A DNA stretch of 64,000 nt from Sphingomonas rosea (GTDB taxonomy: Bacteria > Pseudomonadota > Alphaproteobacteria > Sphingomonadales > Sphingomonadaceae). The notes under the pieces are model-generated. The model made no database searches. It was not told the DNA's origin and saw nothing but the letters and a program-made list of their open reading frames with translations. The translations under genes and the position numbers were made by a program. How positions within the stretch are numbered: position 1 is the first letter of the stretch; each line of letters begins with the position of its first letter. Location: positions 310,001 to 374,000 of the forward strand of contig NZ_BAABBR010000001.1 of the NCBI RefSeq assembly GCF_039538065.1, read 5' to 3'. Shown here piece after piece: positions 8,739 to 20,788 of the stretch.

Positions 8739-10528
8739 TCCTGTCCCTTGCCGCCGCGGCGGTCGCCTCCCTGTCCGTGCAAGCTCCGGCTGCCGATCTG
8801 CGCCAGCGCCTGCCGCAGGACGAGGTGATCTACTTCCTGCTTCCCGACCGCTTCGACAATGGCGATCCCCGCAACGATCGCGGAGGGCTCAAGGGTGGGC
8901 CGCTGCAGACCGGTTTCGACCCGACGTCGAAGGGCTTCTATAATGGCGGTGACCTCAAGGGGCTGACCCGACGGCTCGACTATCTGCAGGGCCTCGGCGT
9001 CACCGCCATCTGGTTCGCGCCCATCTTCAAGAACAAGCCGGTGCAGGGTCCGGCGGGCAAGGAAAGCGCGGGCTATCACGGCTATTGGGTGACCGACTTC
9101 ACCTCGATCGACCCGCATTTCGGCACCAACGACGAGTTCAAGGCCTTCGTCGAAGCGGCGCATGCGCGCGGCATGAAGGTGTACATGGACATCATCACGA
9201 ACCACACCGCGGACGTGATCAAGTTTGCCGAATGCGAGGCGGCCAACGCCTGTCCGTATCGCTCGATCGCCGACTACCCCTATCAGCGCCGTGGCGGGCC
9301 TGGCGGCAAGGCGATCAACCCCGGCTTCACCGGCGAGACCGACCGTTCGCCCGGGAACTTCGCCAAGCTGACCGACCCCAATTACGCCTACACGCTCAGC
9401 ACGCCCAAGTCGGAACTCAACGCCAAGAAGCCGGCGTGGCTGAACGACCCCCTGCTCTATCACAATCGTGGTGACAGCACCTTTACCGGCGAGAGCTCGA
9501 CCATGGGCGATTTCGTCGGGCTCGACGATCTGATGACCGAGAATCCGAAGGTCGTGGCGGGCTTCATCGAGGTTTATGGAAGCTGGATCGACCGGTTCGG
9601 GATCGACGGCTTCCGGATCGATACCGCGCGGCATGTGAACCCCGAATTCTGGCAGCAGTTCGCGCCGGCGATGAAGGCGCGCGCGGCGGCGCGCGGCATT
9701 CCGAACTTCCACATCTTCGGCGAAGTCTATGACGACAGCGGTGAGCCCGGCCGGCTCGCGCAGCATGTCGTCCGTGACCAGCTGCCCGCGGTGCTCGACT
9801 TCGCCTTCTTCGCGACCGCTGTGAAGACGATCGCACGCAACCAGCCGACCGAGCTCTTCCGCACGCTCCAGTCGCAGGACGTGCTTTATCCGGGTGGCGA
9901 GACGACCGCGCGGCAGCTGCCGACCTTTCTCGGCAACCATGACGCCGGCCACTTCGCCTCCTACGTGCGCAACGAGAACAAGACCGCGACCCCGGCCGAA
10001 CTCCTGCAACGCGTGATGGTCGGCAACGTCCTGCTGTTCACCTGGCGCGGCGTGCCGACCGTCTACTCGGGCGACGAGCAGGGCTTTGTCGGCAAGGGTG
10101 GCGACCAGGATTCGCGCCAGACGCTCTTTCCTTCGAAGGTCGCGAGCTACAACGAGGATTTCCTCCTCGGCACCACCCGCACGACGGCGACCGAGAACTT
10201 CGATCCGCAGCATCCGCTCTACAAGCTCATCGCCGAGCTCTCGGCCATTCGCCGCGGCAGCGAAGCCTTGCGGATGGGCGACACCCGCATCCTCGCGACC
10301 GAGGACAAACCCGGGCTCCTCGCCTTCTCGCGCACCGCGACCAGCGAACAGGTGATCGTCGCCGCCAATACCTCGGCGAGCGAAATCACCCGCAACATTG
10401 CGGTGCCGACTGACATCACCTCGCTGGCAAGACTGACCGGCGCCTGCCCGGTGCGCCCGATCGCGCCCGGCACGGTACAGGTCACGCTTCCTGCCTTCGG
10501 TTATGCGGTGTGCCGTGCAGCGCGCTGA
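8735..10528 (+). CDS. Secreted GH13 alpha-amylase family enzyme (amylase/cyclomaltodextrinase-like)
   Basis: A 597-residue GH13 glycoside hydrolase. The N-terminus is a signal peptide ending near residue 20, so it acts in the periplasm or outside. Conserved regions: ITNHT (~154-158), GFRIDTARH with nucleophile D296, FGEVYD with acid/base E330, and FLGNHDAGH with D403. These are the three catalytic carboxylates of the family. The GTG start at 8735 overlaps the stop of the preceding halogenase gene by four bases (GTGA), implying translational coupling. It should cleave alpha-1,4 bonds in starch or maltodextrins delivered by the upstream receptor; exact chain-length preference cannot be read from sequence. 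Confidence 0.9.
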   Translation: MILSLAAAAVASLSVQAPAADLRQRLPQDEVIYFLLPDRFDNGDPRNDRGGLKGGPLQTGFDPTSKGFYNGGDLKGLTRRLDYLQGLGVTAIWFAPIFKNKPVQGPAGKESAGYHGYWVTDFTSIDPHFGTNDEFKAFVEAAHARGMKVYMDIITNHTADVIKFAECEAANACPYRSIADYPYQRRGGPGGKAINPGFTGETDRSPGNFAKLTDPNYAYTLSTPKSELNAKKPAWLNDPLLYHNRGDSTFTGESSTMGDFVGLDDLMTENPKVVAGFIEVYGSWIDRFGIDGFRIDTARHVNPEFWQQFAPAMKARAAARGIPNFHIFGEVYDDSGEPGRLAQHVVRDQLPAVLDFAFFATAVKTIARNQPTELFRTLQSQDVLYPGGETTARQLPTFLGNHDAGHFASYVRNENKTATPAELLQRVMVGNVLLFTWRGVPTVYSGDEQGFVGKGGDQDSRQTLFPSKVASYNEDFLLGTTRTTATENFDPQHPLYKLIAELSAIRRGSEALRMGDTRILATEDKPGLLAFSRTATSEQVIVAANTSASEITRNIAVPTDITSLARLTGACPVRPIAPGTVQVTLPAFGYAVCRAAR

Positions 10529-10538
10529 GAGCCTCATC

Positions 10539-12119
10539 ATGCCGCAGTCGCGCAGCACCCTCCCCTGGTGGCAGGGCGCCACCATCTATCAGATCTATCC
10601 GCGCAGCTTCTGCGATTCGAACGGGGACGGGATCGGCGACCTTCCCGGGATCACGGCCAAGCTCGACCATGTCGCCGGGCTCGGCGCCGACGCGGTATGG
10701 ATCTCGCCCTTCTTCACCTCGCCGATGCGCGACTTCGGCTACGACGTCGCCGACTATCGCTCGGTCGATCCGATCTTCGGCAGCAACGAGGACCTCGATG
10801 CGCTGATCGCCCGCGCACACGGCCTCGGGCTCAAGGTGCTGATCGATCTCGTCTTCGCGCACACCAGCGACGAGCATCCGTGGTTCAGGGAAAGCCGCTC
10901 GAGCCGCACCAACGCCAAGGCCGACTGGTATGTCTGGGCCGATCCCAAGCCCGACGGCTCGCCGCCGAGCAACTGGCAGTCGGTGTTCGGCGGGCCGAGC
11001 TGGACCTGGGACGCCCGGCGCGAGCAATATTACCACCACAATTTCCTCAAGGAGCAGCCGCAGCTCAACGGCCATCATCCGGCCGTGCAGGACGCGCTGC
11101 TGGAGATCGTGCGTTACTGGCTTGAGCGTGGGGTCGACGGGTTCCGGTTCGATGCCATCAACTTCATGATGCATGATCCGGCATTGACCGATAATCCGCC
11201 GGTCAAGGATCCGGCCAAACGCACGCGGCCCTTCGACCTTCAGCATCATTTAAACAATCAATCGCAGCCCGAGATCGCGCAGTTCCTCGAGCGCGTCCGC
11301 ACCCTGCTCGACGATTATGGCGCCTTTGCAGTGGCCGAAGTCGGCGGTGAGCAGGCGTTCCGCGAGATGCACGATTATACCGCCGACGGTCGCCTCCACA
11401 GCGCCTACGGCTTCGATTACCTTTACGCCGACCGCCTGACCCCGGCGCTCGTCGCGCAGTCGGCGGCGCATTGGGCGGCGAGCGAAGTCGCGGGCTGGCC
11501 GAGCTGGGCGTTCGAGAACCACGACGCGCCCCGCGCCGTCTCCCGCTGGGTCGCGCCCGAGCACCGCGCGCAATTCGCGCGGATGAAGGTGCTCCTGCTC
11601 GCGGCGCTGCGCGGGACGATCATTCTCTTTCAGGGCGAGGAACTGGGACTCACCCAGGTCGACGTCCCGTTCGAGCAACTCCAGGATCCCGAGGCGATCG
11701 CCAACTGGCCGCAGACCCTGAGCCGCGACGGTGTCCGGACACCGATGCCGTGGCTCGCATCGGACGAGGGGCATGGCTTCACGCGCGGCAAGCCGTGGTT
11801 GCCGTTCGGGCCGGATCATGCCGGGCTGAGCGTCGAGACGCAGATCGAGGACCCTGCCTCGCTCCTGCACTTCACCAAGCGCACGATCGCCTTTCGCAAT
11901 AGCCAGCCGGCGCTTCGCTGGGGAGACCTGCGGATCGTCACGGCCGAAGAGACGCTGCTCGTTTTCGACCGCAGCTTCGAGGGGCAGACGATCCGCTGCC
12001 GCTTCAACCTTGGTGATCATCCGGTCCGCTCTCCCGCGGAGGGCCGACGGATCTCCGAGACTGGCGATGTTTCCGCCGACACCCTCGGCGCCTACGCCGC
12101 ATCGATCGAGGTCCTGTAA
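10539..12119 (+). CDS. GH13 alpha-glucosidase (oligosaccharide hydrolase)
   Basis: A 526-residue GH13 enzyme without a clear signal peptide, so probably cytoplasmic. Motifs: IYQIYPRSFCDSNGDGIGDL near the N-terminus, AHTSDEHPWF (region I), GFRFDAIN with nucleophile D205, AEVGG with acid/base E267, and ENHDAPR with D329. This matches the alpha-glucosidase/oligo-1,6-glucosidase branch (GH13_23-like) that releases glucose from short maltooligosaccharides. A GTG/ATG extension to 10503 would overlap the preceding gene by 26 bases; the ATG at 10539 puts the family N-terminus at the right place. It would act on sugars imported by the MalY-like transporter. Confidence 0.9.
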   Translation: MPQSRSTLPWWQGATIYQIYPRSFCDSNGDGIGDLPGITAKLDHVAGLGADAVWISPFFTSPMRDFGYDVADYRSVDPIFGSNEDLDALIARAHGLGLKVLIDLVFAHTSDEHPWFRESRSSRTNAKADWYVWADPKPDGSPPSNWQSVFGGPSWTWDARREQYYHHNFLKEQPQLNGHHPAVQDALLEIVRYWLERGVDGFRFDAINFMMHDPALTDNPPVKDPAKRTRPFDLQHHLNNQSQPEIAQFLERVRTLLDDYGAFAVAEVGGEQAFREMHDYTADGRLHSAYGFDYLYADRLTPALVAQSAAHWAASEVAGWPSWAFENHDAPRAVSRWVAPEHRAQFARMKVLLLAALRGTIILFQGEELGLTQVDVPFEQLQDPEAIANWPQTLSRDGVRTPMPWLASDEGHGFTRGKPWLPFGPDHAGLSVETQIEDPASLLHFTKRTIAFRNSQPALRWGDLRIVTAEETLLVFDRSFEGQTIRCRFNLGDHPVRSPAEGRRISETGDVSADTLGAYAASIEVL

Positions 12120-12124
12120 CTATC

Positions 12125-14158
12125 ATGCGTTTCCTGCTCGCCTTCCTCGCCCTCTTCCTCGCCGCGCCCGCGCTGGCGCAGTCTCCCGCCGTTGCCGAGG
12201 CAAGTTCGCCGTCGGGCACACTGAAGCTCAGCGTGATGCTCAACGGCGAGGGGCGGATCGGCTATGCCGTGTCCCGCGGCAACCAGCCGGTGATCAACGA
12301 GAGCCATCTCGGCTTCCTGTTCACCGACGCGCCGCAGATGCTGCGCAACTTCGTCCTGCGCGACACCGCGCGCCGCTCGTTCGACGAGACGTGGCAACAG
12401 CCATGGGGCGAGTGGAAGAACGTTCGCGACCGGCACGAGGAGCTGGCGCTGACCTTCCAGGAGAAGGACAAGCTGCAGCGCAAGATGCTGGTGCGCTTCC
12501 GCCTGTTCGATAATGCGGTCTCGTTCCGCTACGAATTTCCCGAGCAGCCCAACCTCAAGACCGCGCGGATCGCCGAGGAGCTGACCCAGTTCAACATGGC
12601 CGACTTGGGCGAGGCCTGGTGGGCGCCGGCATTCGAGAGCAACCGCGAGGAATATCTCTACAATCACACGCCGATCGACGGCATCGGCACCGCGCAGACG
12701 CCCTTCACCATGAAGCTGCGGAGCGGGCTTCATGTCGCAATCCACGAGGCGGCGCTGGTCGACTATTCGGGCATGAACGTTGCCCGCGTCCAGGACGGCA
12801 ACCTGAAGGCGGTACTGACGCCCTCATCGAGCGGCGCGAAGGTGGTGCGCGAGGCGCCTTTCACCACCCCGTGGCGCGTCATCCTCATCACCGCGGATGC
12901 GCCGTCGCTCTACCACGCCAACACCGTCTTCCTCAACCTGAACGAGCCCAACAAGCTCGGCGACGTCAGCTGGGTGAAGCCGCAGAAATATGTCGGCGTC
13001 TGGTGGGGCATGCACCTCGACACGCAGAGCTGGGCGTCGGGCGCGAAGCACGGCGCGACCACCGCATACACCAAGAAGATGATCGACTTCGCGGCTGCGA
13101 ACGGCTTCCGCGGCGTGCTCGTCGAGGGCTGGAACAAGGGCTGGGACGGCGACTGGTTTGCGACCGGCGACGAGTTCAGCTTCACCGAGCCCTACCCCGA
13201 CTACGATCTCCCCTTCCTCAGCTGGTATGGCAAGAAAAAGGGTGTCCACATCATCGGTCACCACGAGACCAGCGCCAACATCGCCAATTACGAGCGGCAG
13301 CTCGGCGCGGGCCTCGACTATGCCAAGTCGATGGATTTCGAGGCGATCAAGACCGGTTACGTCGCCGACGCGGGCGGGGTGCAGGCGATCGGTCCCGACG
13401 GCGCCAAGACTTTCGAGTGGCATGAAGGCCAGGTGATGAGCCGGCACCACCTCAAGGTCGTGACCGAGGCCGCGAAGCGGCACATCGCGATCAACGCACA
13501 CGAGCCGATCAAGGACACCGGGCTTCGCCGCACCTATCCCAACTGGGTCAGCCGCGAAGGCCAGCGCGGGATGGAATATAACGCTTGGGGTAGCCCGAAG
13601 AACCCGCCGCATTACGATGCGGAGCTGGTCTTCACCCGGATGCTCGGCGGCCCGATGGACTTCACGCCCGGCGTGCTCAGCCTGATGGGGCGCGGAAACA
13701 CGCCGATCCCGTCGACCCTCGCGCGGCAGCTGGCCTATTACGTTGTCCTCTATTCGCCGATCCAGATGGCTGCCGACCTGCCCGAGAATTACGCGGCCAA
13801 TCCCGGCCCCTTCCAGTTCATCAAGGACGTCGCGGTGGACTGGGACGACAGTCGCATGCTCGCGGGCGAAGTCGGCAAATACGCGGTCTTCGCTCGCAAG
13901 GAGCGGGGCAAGCCGACCTGGTTCATGGGCGGCCTCACCGACGAGGAAGGCCGCAACCTCGACCTGCCGCTGAGCTTCCTCGATCCGGGCAAGCGCTACC
14001 GGGCAGAAATCTACCGTGACGGCGAAGGCGCGGACTTCCGCACCAACCCGCGTGCCTTCGCGATCGACAAGAAGGTCTTGCGCAGCACCGACCGCCTCGC
14101 GCTAAGGATGGCACCGGGCGGCGGCTTTGCCGTCCGGTTGGTGGAGATTGGCCGTTGA
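12125..14158 (+). CDS. GH97 alpha-glucosidase (SusB-like)
   Basis: A 677-residue glycoside hydrolase family 97 enzyme with a signal peptide (residues 1-19, ending APALA), so periplasmic. VEGWNKGWDGDW lies at ~333-344. In the catalytic block, E460 (NAHEP), E478 (SREGQRG) and E484 (GMEYNAW) have the same mutual spacing as SusB E508, E526 and E532, which points to the inverting alpha-glucosidase type rather than the retaining alpha-galactosidase type. It follows the cytoplasmic alpha-glucosidase by five bases, and its stop overlaps the TTG start of the next gene. It should remove glucose from the non-reducing end of maltodextrins in the periplasm. Confidence 0.92.
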   Translation: MRFLLAFLALFLAAPALAQSPAVAEASSPSGTLKLSVMLNGEGRIGYAVSRGNQPVINESHLGFLFTDAPQMLRNFVLRDTARRSFDETWQQPWGEWKNVRDRHEELALTFQEKDKLQRKMLVRFRLFDNAVSFRYEFPEQPNLKTARIAEELTQFNMADLGEAWWAPAFESNREEYLYNHTPIDGIGTAQTPFTMKLRSGLHVAIHEAALVDYSGMNVARVQDGNLKAVLTPSSSGAKVVREAPFTTPWRVILITADAPSLYHANTVFLNLNEPNKLGDVSWVKPQKYVGVWWGMHLDTQSWASGAKHGATTAYTKKMIDFAAANGFRGVLVEGWNKGWDGDWFATGDEFSFTEPYPDYDLPFLSWYGKKKGVHIIGHHETSANIANYERQLGAGLDYAKSMDFEAIKTGYVADAGGVQAIGPDGAKTFEWHEGQVMSRHHLKVVTEAAKRHIAINAHEPIKDTGLRRTYPNWVSREGQRGMEYNAWGSPKNPPHYDAELVFTRMLGGPMDFTPGVLSLMGRGNTPIPSTLARQLAYYVVLYSPIQMAADLPENYAANPGPFQFIKDVAVDWDDSRMLAGEVGKYAVFARKERGKPTWFMGGLTDEEGRNLDLPLSFLDPGKRYRAEIYRDGEGADFRTNPRAFAIDKKVLRSTDRLALRMAPGGGFAVRLVEIGR

Positions 14159-15066
14159 TCCGCTGGTTGCTCGCGTTCGCGTCACTGTTCCTCGTTCCCG
14201 TCACCGCCTCGGCCGCGACGCCGGACAACGGGCGCTTCGTCACCTATGACCAGCCGTCGGCGACGCTGGGCAGCGCCAAGGTCACGATCTGGCTCCCGCC
14301 GGGCTACGATCGCGACAAGGGGCGCCGCTACCCCGTCCTCTACATGCATGACGGGCAGAACGTCTTCGATCCCAAGCGCTCGGGCTTCAACAAGGTCTGG
14401 GCGGCCGACAAGGCCGCGCTGCAGTTGATCCGTGCCCGCAAGGTTGCGCCGTTCATCATCGTCGCGGTCGATCACCCCGGGCCTGCACGCTACCTGCGGT
14501 ACTTCCCGACCCGCGTGGCGGATCCCAAGCTGCTCGCCGGCATCGAAGGCTTCGCCAAGGGCAAGACCCAAGGCGACGACTATCTCGCCTTCCTCGCCGA
14601 CACGGTGAAGCCGGCGGTCGACAAGGCCTACCGGACCAAGCCGACGCCCCGCTACACCGCCACCGCCGGCTCGAGCATGGGCGGCCTCATCAGCCTTTAC
14701 GCGCTGGGCGAACGGCCCGACGTGTTCGGCAAGGCCGCCGCGGTTTCGATCCACTGGATCCTCGTCGACCCCGCGACCTCGGCCGGTCTCAAGCCGGTAA
14801 TCCTGGCCGACTGGAAGAACTGGATCGACAATCGCCTCGGCGCGCCGCGCGGTCGCAAGCTGTGGATGGACCACGGCACCAGGACGCTGGACGCGAGCTA
14901 TCGCCCCTACAGCGAACCGGTCGAAGGCTATCTCGCCGGGGCCGGCTGGGCGCGCGGCAAGGACTTCGAGAGCAAGGTCTACGAAGGCGCCGAGCATGAG
15001 GAGAATAGCTGGGCGCGCCGGCTGCCGGAGATTTTCGGCTGGCTGCTGAGCGACTGGCGTCCTTGA
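14155..15066 (+). CDS. Secreted alpha/beta-hydrolase, putative esterase (esterase D-like)
   Basis: A 303-residue protein with a signal peptide (cleavage near residue 21). It has the features of the PF00756 esterase family: LPPGYD, the VLYMHDGQNVFD block and the nucleophile elbow GSSMGG with S174; an EGAEHEE segment near the C-terminus offers the catalytic His. Related proteins hydrolyse acyl esters on sugars or siderophores. The TTG start at 14155 overlaps the GH97 stop (TTGA), and its own stop overlaps the next TTG start, so the three genes are coupled. A role in removing acyl groups from glucans is plausible; the substrate is not established. Confidence 0.82.
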   Translation: MIRWLLAFASLFLVPVTASAATPDNGRFVTYDQPSATLGSAKVTIWLPPGYDRDKGRRYPVLYMHDGQNVFDPKRSGFNKVWAADKAALQLIRARKVAPFIIVAVDHPGPARYLRYFPTRVADPKLLAGIEGFAKGKTQGDDYLAFLADTVKPAVDKAYRTKPTPRYTATAGSSMGGLISLYALGERPDVFGKAAAVSIHWILVDPATSAGLKPVILADWKNWIDNRLGAPRGRKLWMDHGTRTLDASYRPYSEPVEGYLAGAGWARGKDFESKVYEGAEHEENSWARRLPEIFGWLLSDWRP

Positions 15067-16568
15067 TTCCCACCCCGCCTCCAAGGTCCGTCGTCATCCT
15101 TGGCGGCGGCACCGCCGGCTGGATGGCCGCCAACCTCCTTCAGCAGCGCTGGGGCGGGTCGGGGACGACCGTCACGCTGATCGAAAGCAAGGACATCGGA
15201 ATCATCGGTGTCGGCGAGGGTTCGACACCGCAACTCAAGGCCTTCTTCGATGAACTCGGCGTCGGCGAGGCCGAATGGATGCCGCGCTGCAACGCCACCT
15301 ACAAGGCCGGGATCGAGTTCGTCGGCTGGTCGGACAAGCCTGGCTCCGAGCGCTACTTCCATCCCTTCGCGACCGCCGTCGATCCGTTCACCGAACAGAC
15401 CTTCTTTCAGGCTGCGGCGCTGCGGCGGCGCGGCGCGGCGGTGCCGGCGCATCCCGATCCCTTCTTCCTCACGACGCGGATTGCCCGAGATTGCCGGGCG
15501 CCGCTCGCCCCGGCGAACTTCCCCTTCCCTGTCCAGTACGGCTATCATTTCGACGCCTATCTCGTCGGCGCGACCCTGCGCGAGATCGCGGTCGGGCGCG
15601 GAGTCCGGCACGAAATCGCAACCATCGCCGAGGTGGTGCTGGGCGAGACCGGCGACATCGCTTCGCTGCGTTCGGATGACGGCCGCGACTTCGCAGCCGA
15701 CCTGTTCCTCGACGCCAGCGGTTTTCGCGCGACCTTGATCGAAGGGGCGCTCGGCGAACCCCATCGCGGCTTTGGCGATAATCTCTTCAACGACAGCGCG
15801 GTGGTCACCCCGACCCCGCTGCCGCCCGATGGCGCCAAGGCGATGACCAGCGCGACCGCGGCGTCTGCTGGATGGATCTGGCACATCCCGCTGACCACGC
15901 GGGCGGGCAACGGCTACGTCTACTCGAGCCGTTACATCGATCGCGATGATGCCGCCGCCGAGCTTCGCCGGCATTGCGGCCTGCCACCCGACGCCGAGGT
16001 CCGACATCTCTCGATGAAGTGCGGGCGGGTCGAGCGAAGCTGGGTCAAGAACTGCCTTGCCATCGGCCTCGCGCAGGGCTTCCTCGAGCCATTGGAAGCA
16101 ACAGCTCTCCACATCGTGCTGGCGACCGTGAAGGGTTTCACCGACGCGTGGGAGCGCGGTGACCGCGACGGATTCAACGCCAGCATCGCCCGCCGCTACG
16201 AGGGCATCCGCGATTATGTCGTCTGCCATTATCGCATGGCCCAGCGGCGCGACACCGACTATTGGCGCGATGCGACGTCCCACGATCGGCTGAGCGACAG
16301 CTTGAAGAGCATCATCACCACCTGGTTCACCGGCGGCGACCTCGAGGAAGAGGTGCACCGGCAGGACATTGCGGCTTATTATTCGCCCATGTCGTGGCAC
16401 GTCATGCTCGCCGGCTACGGCAATTTCCCGCCGCCCGAAAAGCTTCAACCACTGGCGCCATCGCCCGTGGATCTCGCCGAGGTCGACCGCTTCGTCAGCG
16501 GATGCGCCCTCAATTTCCCATCCCATGCCGAGGTGCTGTCCCGCCTCGCTGCCGCCAAGGCTGCCTGA
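15063..16568 (+). CDS. Flavin-dependent tryptophan halogenase-like protein (copy 2)
   Basis: A 501-residue second member of the halogenase family, clearly diverged from copy 1. It has the flavin motif GGGTAGW (14-20), the catalytic Lys equivalent K81 (NATYKAGIEF), WxWxIP as W271-I-W273-H-I-P276, and EPLEATA in place of EPLESTS. The start is TTG at 15063, inside the preceding stop. Its stop shares one base with the ATG of zwf. Its position between an esterase and the Entner-Doudoroff genes in one coding run shows it belongs to the sugar operon, not to an antibiotic cluster. Its reaction is unknown; halogenation of an aromatic or another FAD-dependent oxidation are both possible. Confidence 0.9.
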   Translation: MIPTPPPRSVVILGGGTAGWMAANLLQQRWGGSGTTVTLIESKDIGIIGVGEGSTPQLKAFFDELGVGEAEWMPRCNATYKAGIEFVGWSDKPGSERYFHPFATAVDPFTEQTFFQAAALRRRGAAVPAHPDPFFLTTRIARDCRAPLAPANFPFPVQYGYHFDAYLVGATLREIAVGRGVRHEIATIAEVVLGETGDIASLRSDDGRDFAADLFLDASGFRATLIEGALGEPHRGFGDNLFNDSAVVTPTPLPPDGAKAMTSATAASAGWIWHIPLTTRAGNGYVYSSRYIDRDDAAAELRRHCGLPPDAEVRHLSMKCGRVERSWVKNCLAIGLAQGFLEPLEATALHIVLATVKGFTDAWERGDRDGFNASIARRYEGIRDYVVCHYRMAQRRDTDYWRDATSHDRLSDSLKSIITTWFTGGDLEEEVHRQDIAAYYSPMSWHVMLAGYGNFPPPEKLQPLAPSPVDLAEVDRFVSGCALNFPSHAEVLSRLAAAKAA

Positions 16569-18002
16569 TGCCCGACAAGGCCACGACCCTCATCCTGTTC
16601 GGCGCGACCGGCGACCTCGCCGCACGCATGCTTCTGCCGTCGCTCTACGGCCTCGTCCGCGACGGACTGTTGCCCGAGAACCTGCGCATCGTCGCAACCG
16701 CGCGATCGGCGCATGACGATGCGAGCTTCGGCGCGCTCGCGCTCGAGGCCCTCAAGGCACACGTGCCCGCCGCGGCCTTCGAGCCCGAGGCCGCCGACCG
16801 GTTCCTCGAGAAGGTCTCCTATGTCACCCTCGATGCGACCGATGCGGACGGCTACAAGCGCCTGGCCGAGGCCGCCGGGACCCCGGGCGAGACTGCGATC
16901 TTCCTGTCGACCGCCCCCTCATTATTCAAGCCGACAATCGACAACCTCGCCGCGGTCGGCCTCGCCGGCGACCACGTCCGCCTCGCGCTCGAGAAACCGC
17001 TCGGGTCGGACCTCGCCTCGAGCTGCCAGATCAACGACGCCGTCGCCTCGGCCTTCCCGGAAAGCCAAACGTTCCGGATCGACCATTATCTCGGCAAGGA
17101 GACGGTCCAAAACCTCCTCGCCCTGCGCTTCGCGAACCTGCTGTTCGAGCCGGTCTGGAGCGCGCGGTTCATCGACCATGTCCAGATCACCGTATCGGAG
17201 ACGATCGGGCTCGAAGGACGCGGCGATTATTACGACGGCGCTGGCGCGCTGCGCGACATGGTCCAGAACCACATGCTCCAGCTCCTCGCGCTGGTGGCGA
17301 TGGAACCGCCGTCGCACTTCGACGCGACCGCGGTGCGCGACGAGAAGGTCAAGGTGCTCCGCTCTCTCCGCCCGATCCGCGCCGAGGACAGTGTCATCGG
17401 CCAATATGCCGGCGGCGCGGTCGGCAACCAGCCGGTCGGATCCTATGCCGAGGACCTCGGCCGGACGAGCGGGACCGAGACCTTCGTGGCGCTCAAGGCT
17501 CATGTCGACAACTGGCGCTGGGCCGGTGTCCCCTTCTACCTCCGCACCGGCAAGCGCTGCCCCGAGCGCAAGACCGAGATCGCGATCCAGTTCAAGGACG
17601 TCCCCCATTCGATGTTCGCCAGCCGGGGGGCGGGCGCGGCGCCCAACCGGCTGATCATCGCGATCCAGCCCGAGGAGAACATCACCCTCGAATTGATGGC
17701 CAAGCAGCCCGGTCTCGACCGCGGCGGGATTCGCCTGCGCGAGGTGCCGCTGGCGATCGGTCGTGCCGACGCCTTCGCCGACGTTCGCCGCCGCATTGCC
17801 TATGAACGGCTGCTGCTTGACCTCATCGAGGGCGATCCCACCTTGTTCGTGCGCCGCGACGAGGTCGAAGCACAATGGCAATGGGTCGACGGCATCCGCG
17901 CCGCCTGGGCCCAGGCCGGCATGCAGCCCCGCCCTTATGCCTCGGGCACCTGGGGTCCGTCGGCGGCGATCGCGCTGATCGAGCGCGACGGGAGAAGCTG
18001 GA

Positions 18003-18010
<8 letters not shown>
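16568..18010 (+). CDS. zwf: Glucose-6-phosphate 1-dehydrogenase
   Basis: A 480-residue enzyme that oxidises glucose-6-phosphate to 6-phosphogluconolactone with NAD(P)+, the entry step of the Entner-Doudoroff pathway. The nucleotide-binding motif FGATGDLA is at ~11-18, EKPLG at 142-146 and the active-site signature RIDHYLGKE at 170-178. Length is normal for the family. An in-frame extension to 16262 lies wholly inside the halogenase gene and is rejected; the ATG at 16568 overlaps the halogenase stop by one base. It is co-transcribed with edd, which overlaps it by eight bases. No pgl (6-phosphogluconolactonase) gene is in the cluster, so that step must come from elsewhere or be spontaneous. Confidence 0.96.
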
Positions 18011-19816
<1,806 letters not shown>

Positions 19817-19820
<4 letters not shown>

Positions 19821-20788
19821 CCCGTCAGATCGTGGCCGCCGACATTGGCGGAACGCACGCCCGCTTTGCGCTGGCGACCTGCGAGGGAAGCACGCTGACG
19901 CTCGACGAGCCGGTCACCCTCAAGACCGCCGACCACGGCAGCTTCCAGCTCGCATGGCAGGAATTCGGCCGCCGGGTGGGTGCTCCACTCCCCGACGCGC
20001 TCGCGATCAGCTTCGCCGGTCCCGTCGGCGGCGAACTCCTCAAGCTGACCAATAACCCTTGGGTGATTCGGCCGGCGCTCATCCCCGAAAAGCTCGGCGT
20101 AAAGGACTATGTCGTCGTCAACGACTTCGGCGCGGTCGCCCATGCCGTCGCCGCCTTCGACGGCACGGCCTACATGCATCTGTGCGGACCCGATGGGCCG
20201 CTTCCGACCGAGGGAATGATCACCATCCTGGGCCCGGGCACGGGTCTGGGAGTGGCCGGCCTCCTGCGAGACGGCGCCGACTATCGCGTGATCGAGACCG
20301 AGGGCGGGCACGTCGACTTCGCGCCGCTCGATGCTCTCGAGGACCGGATCCTCGCCGAGCTTCGCCGCAGCTTCCGCCGCGTGTCGGTCGAGCGCATCCT
20401 GTCCGGCCGCGGCCTGATGAACATCTACGAAGCGCTGGCGTCGATCGAAGGACGTCCGGCCGAGCTTCGCGACGAGAAATTGCTGTGGGGCGCCGCGCTC
20501 GACGGCAGCGACAGCCTGGCCGCCGCCGCGCTCGACCGCTTCTGCCTGACGCTGGGTGCGGTCGCGGGTGATCTTGCCCTGGCTCAAGGCGCGAGCGCGG
20601 TCGCAATCGGCGGCGGCCTTGGTTTCCGCCTCAAGGATCACCTGCCGCGCTCGGGCTTCCGCGACCGGTTCATCGCCAAGGGCCGCTTCGAGCGGCGCAT
20701 GGACGGCCTTCCAGTCAAGCTCATCACCCATCCCCAGCCCGGCCTCTTCGGTGCCGCGGCGGCCTTTGCGAAAGCCTTTCCATGTTGA
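19817..20788 (+). CDS. glk: Glucokinase
   Basis: A 323-residue cytoplasmic ATP-dependent glucose kinase of the bacterial Glk family. [13 protein letters not shown] is the phosphate-binding loop, [10 protein letters not shown] carries the catalytic Asp, and [12 protein letters not shown] is the ATP-site motif. An in-frame extension to 19637 lies inside edd; the ATG at 19817 forms an ATGA overlap with the edd stop. It converts free glucose from the glucosidases into glucose-6-phosphate for Zwf, so the operon holds hydrolysis and the early sugar-phosphate steps together. Confidence 0.95.

Noticed and set aside
7221..16568. Antibiotic biosynthesis cluster suggested by the two halogenase-like genes
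   Set aside because: There is no peptide synthetase, polyketide synthase or other aromatic-product gene; all other genes are for sugar use.
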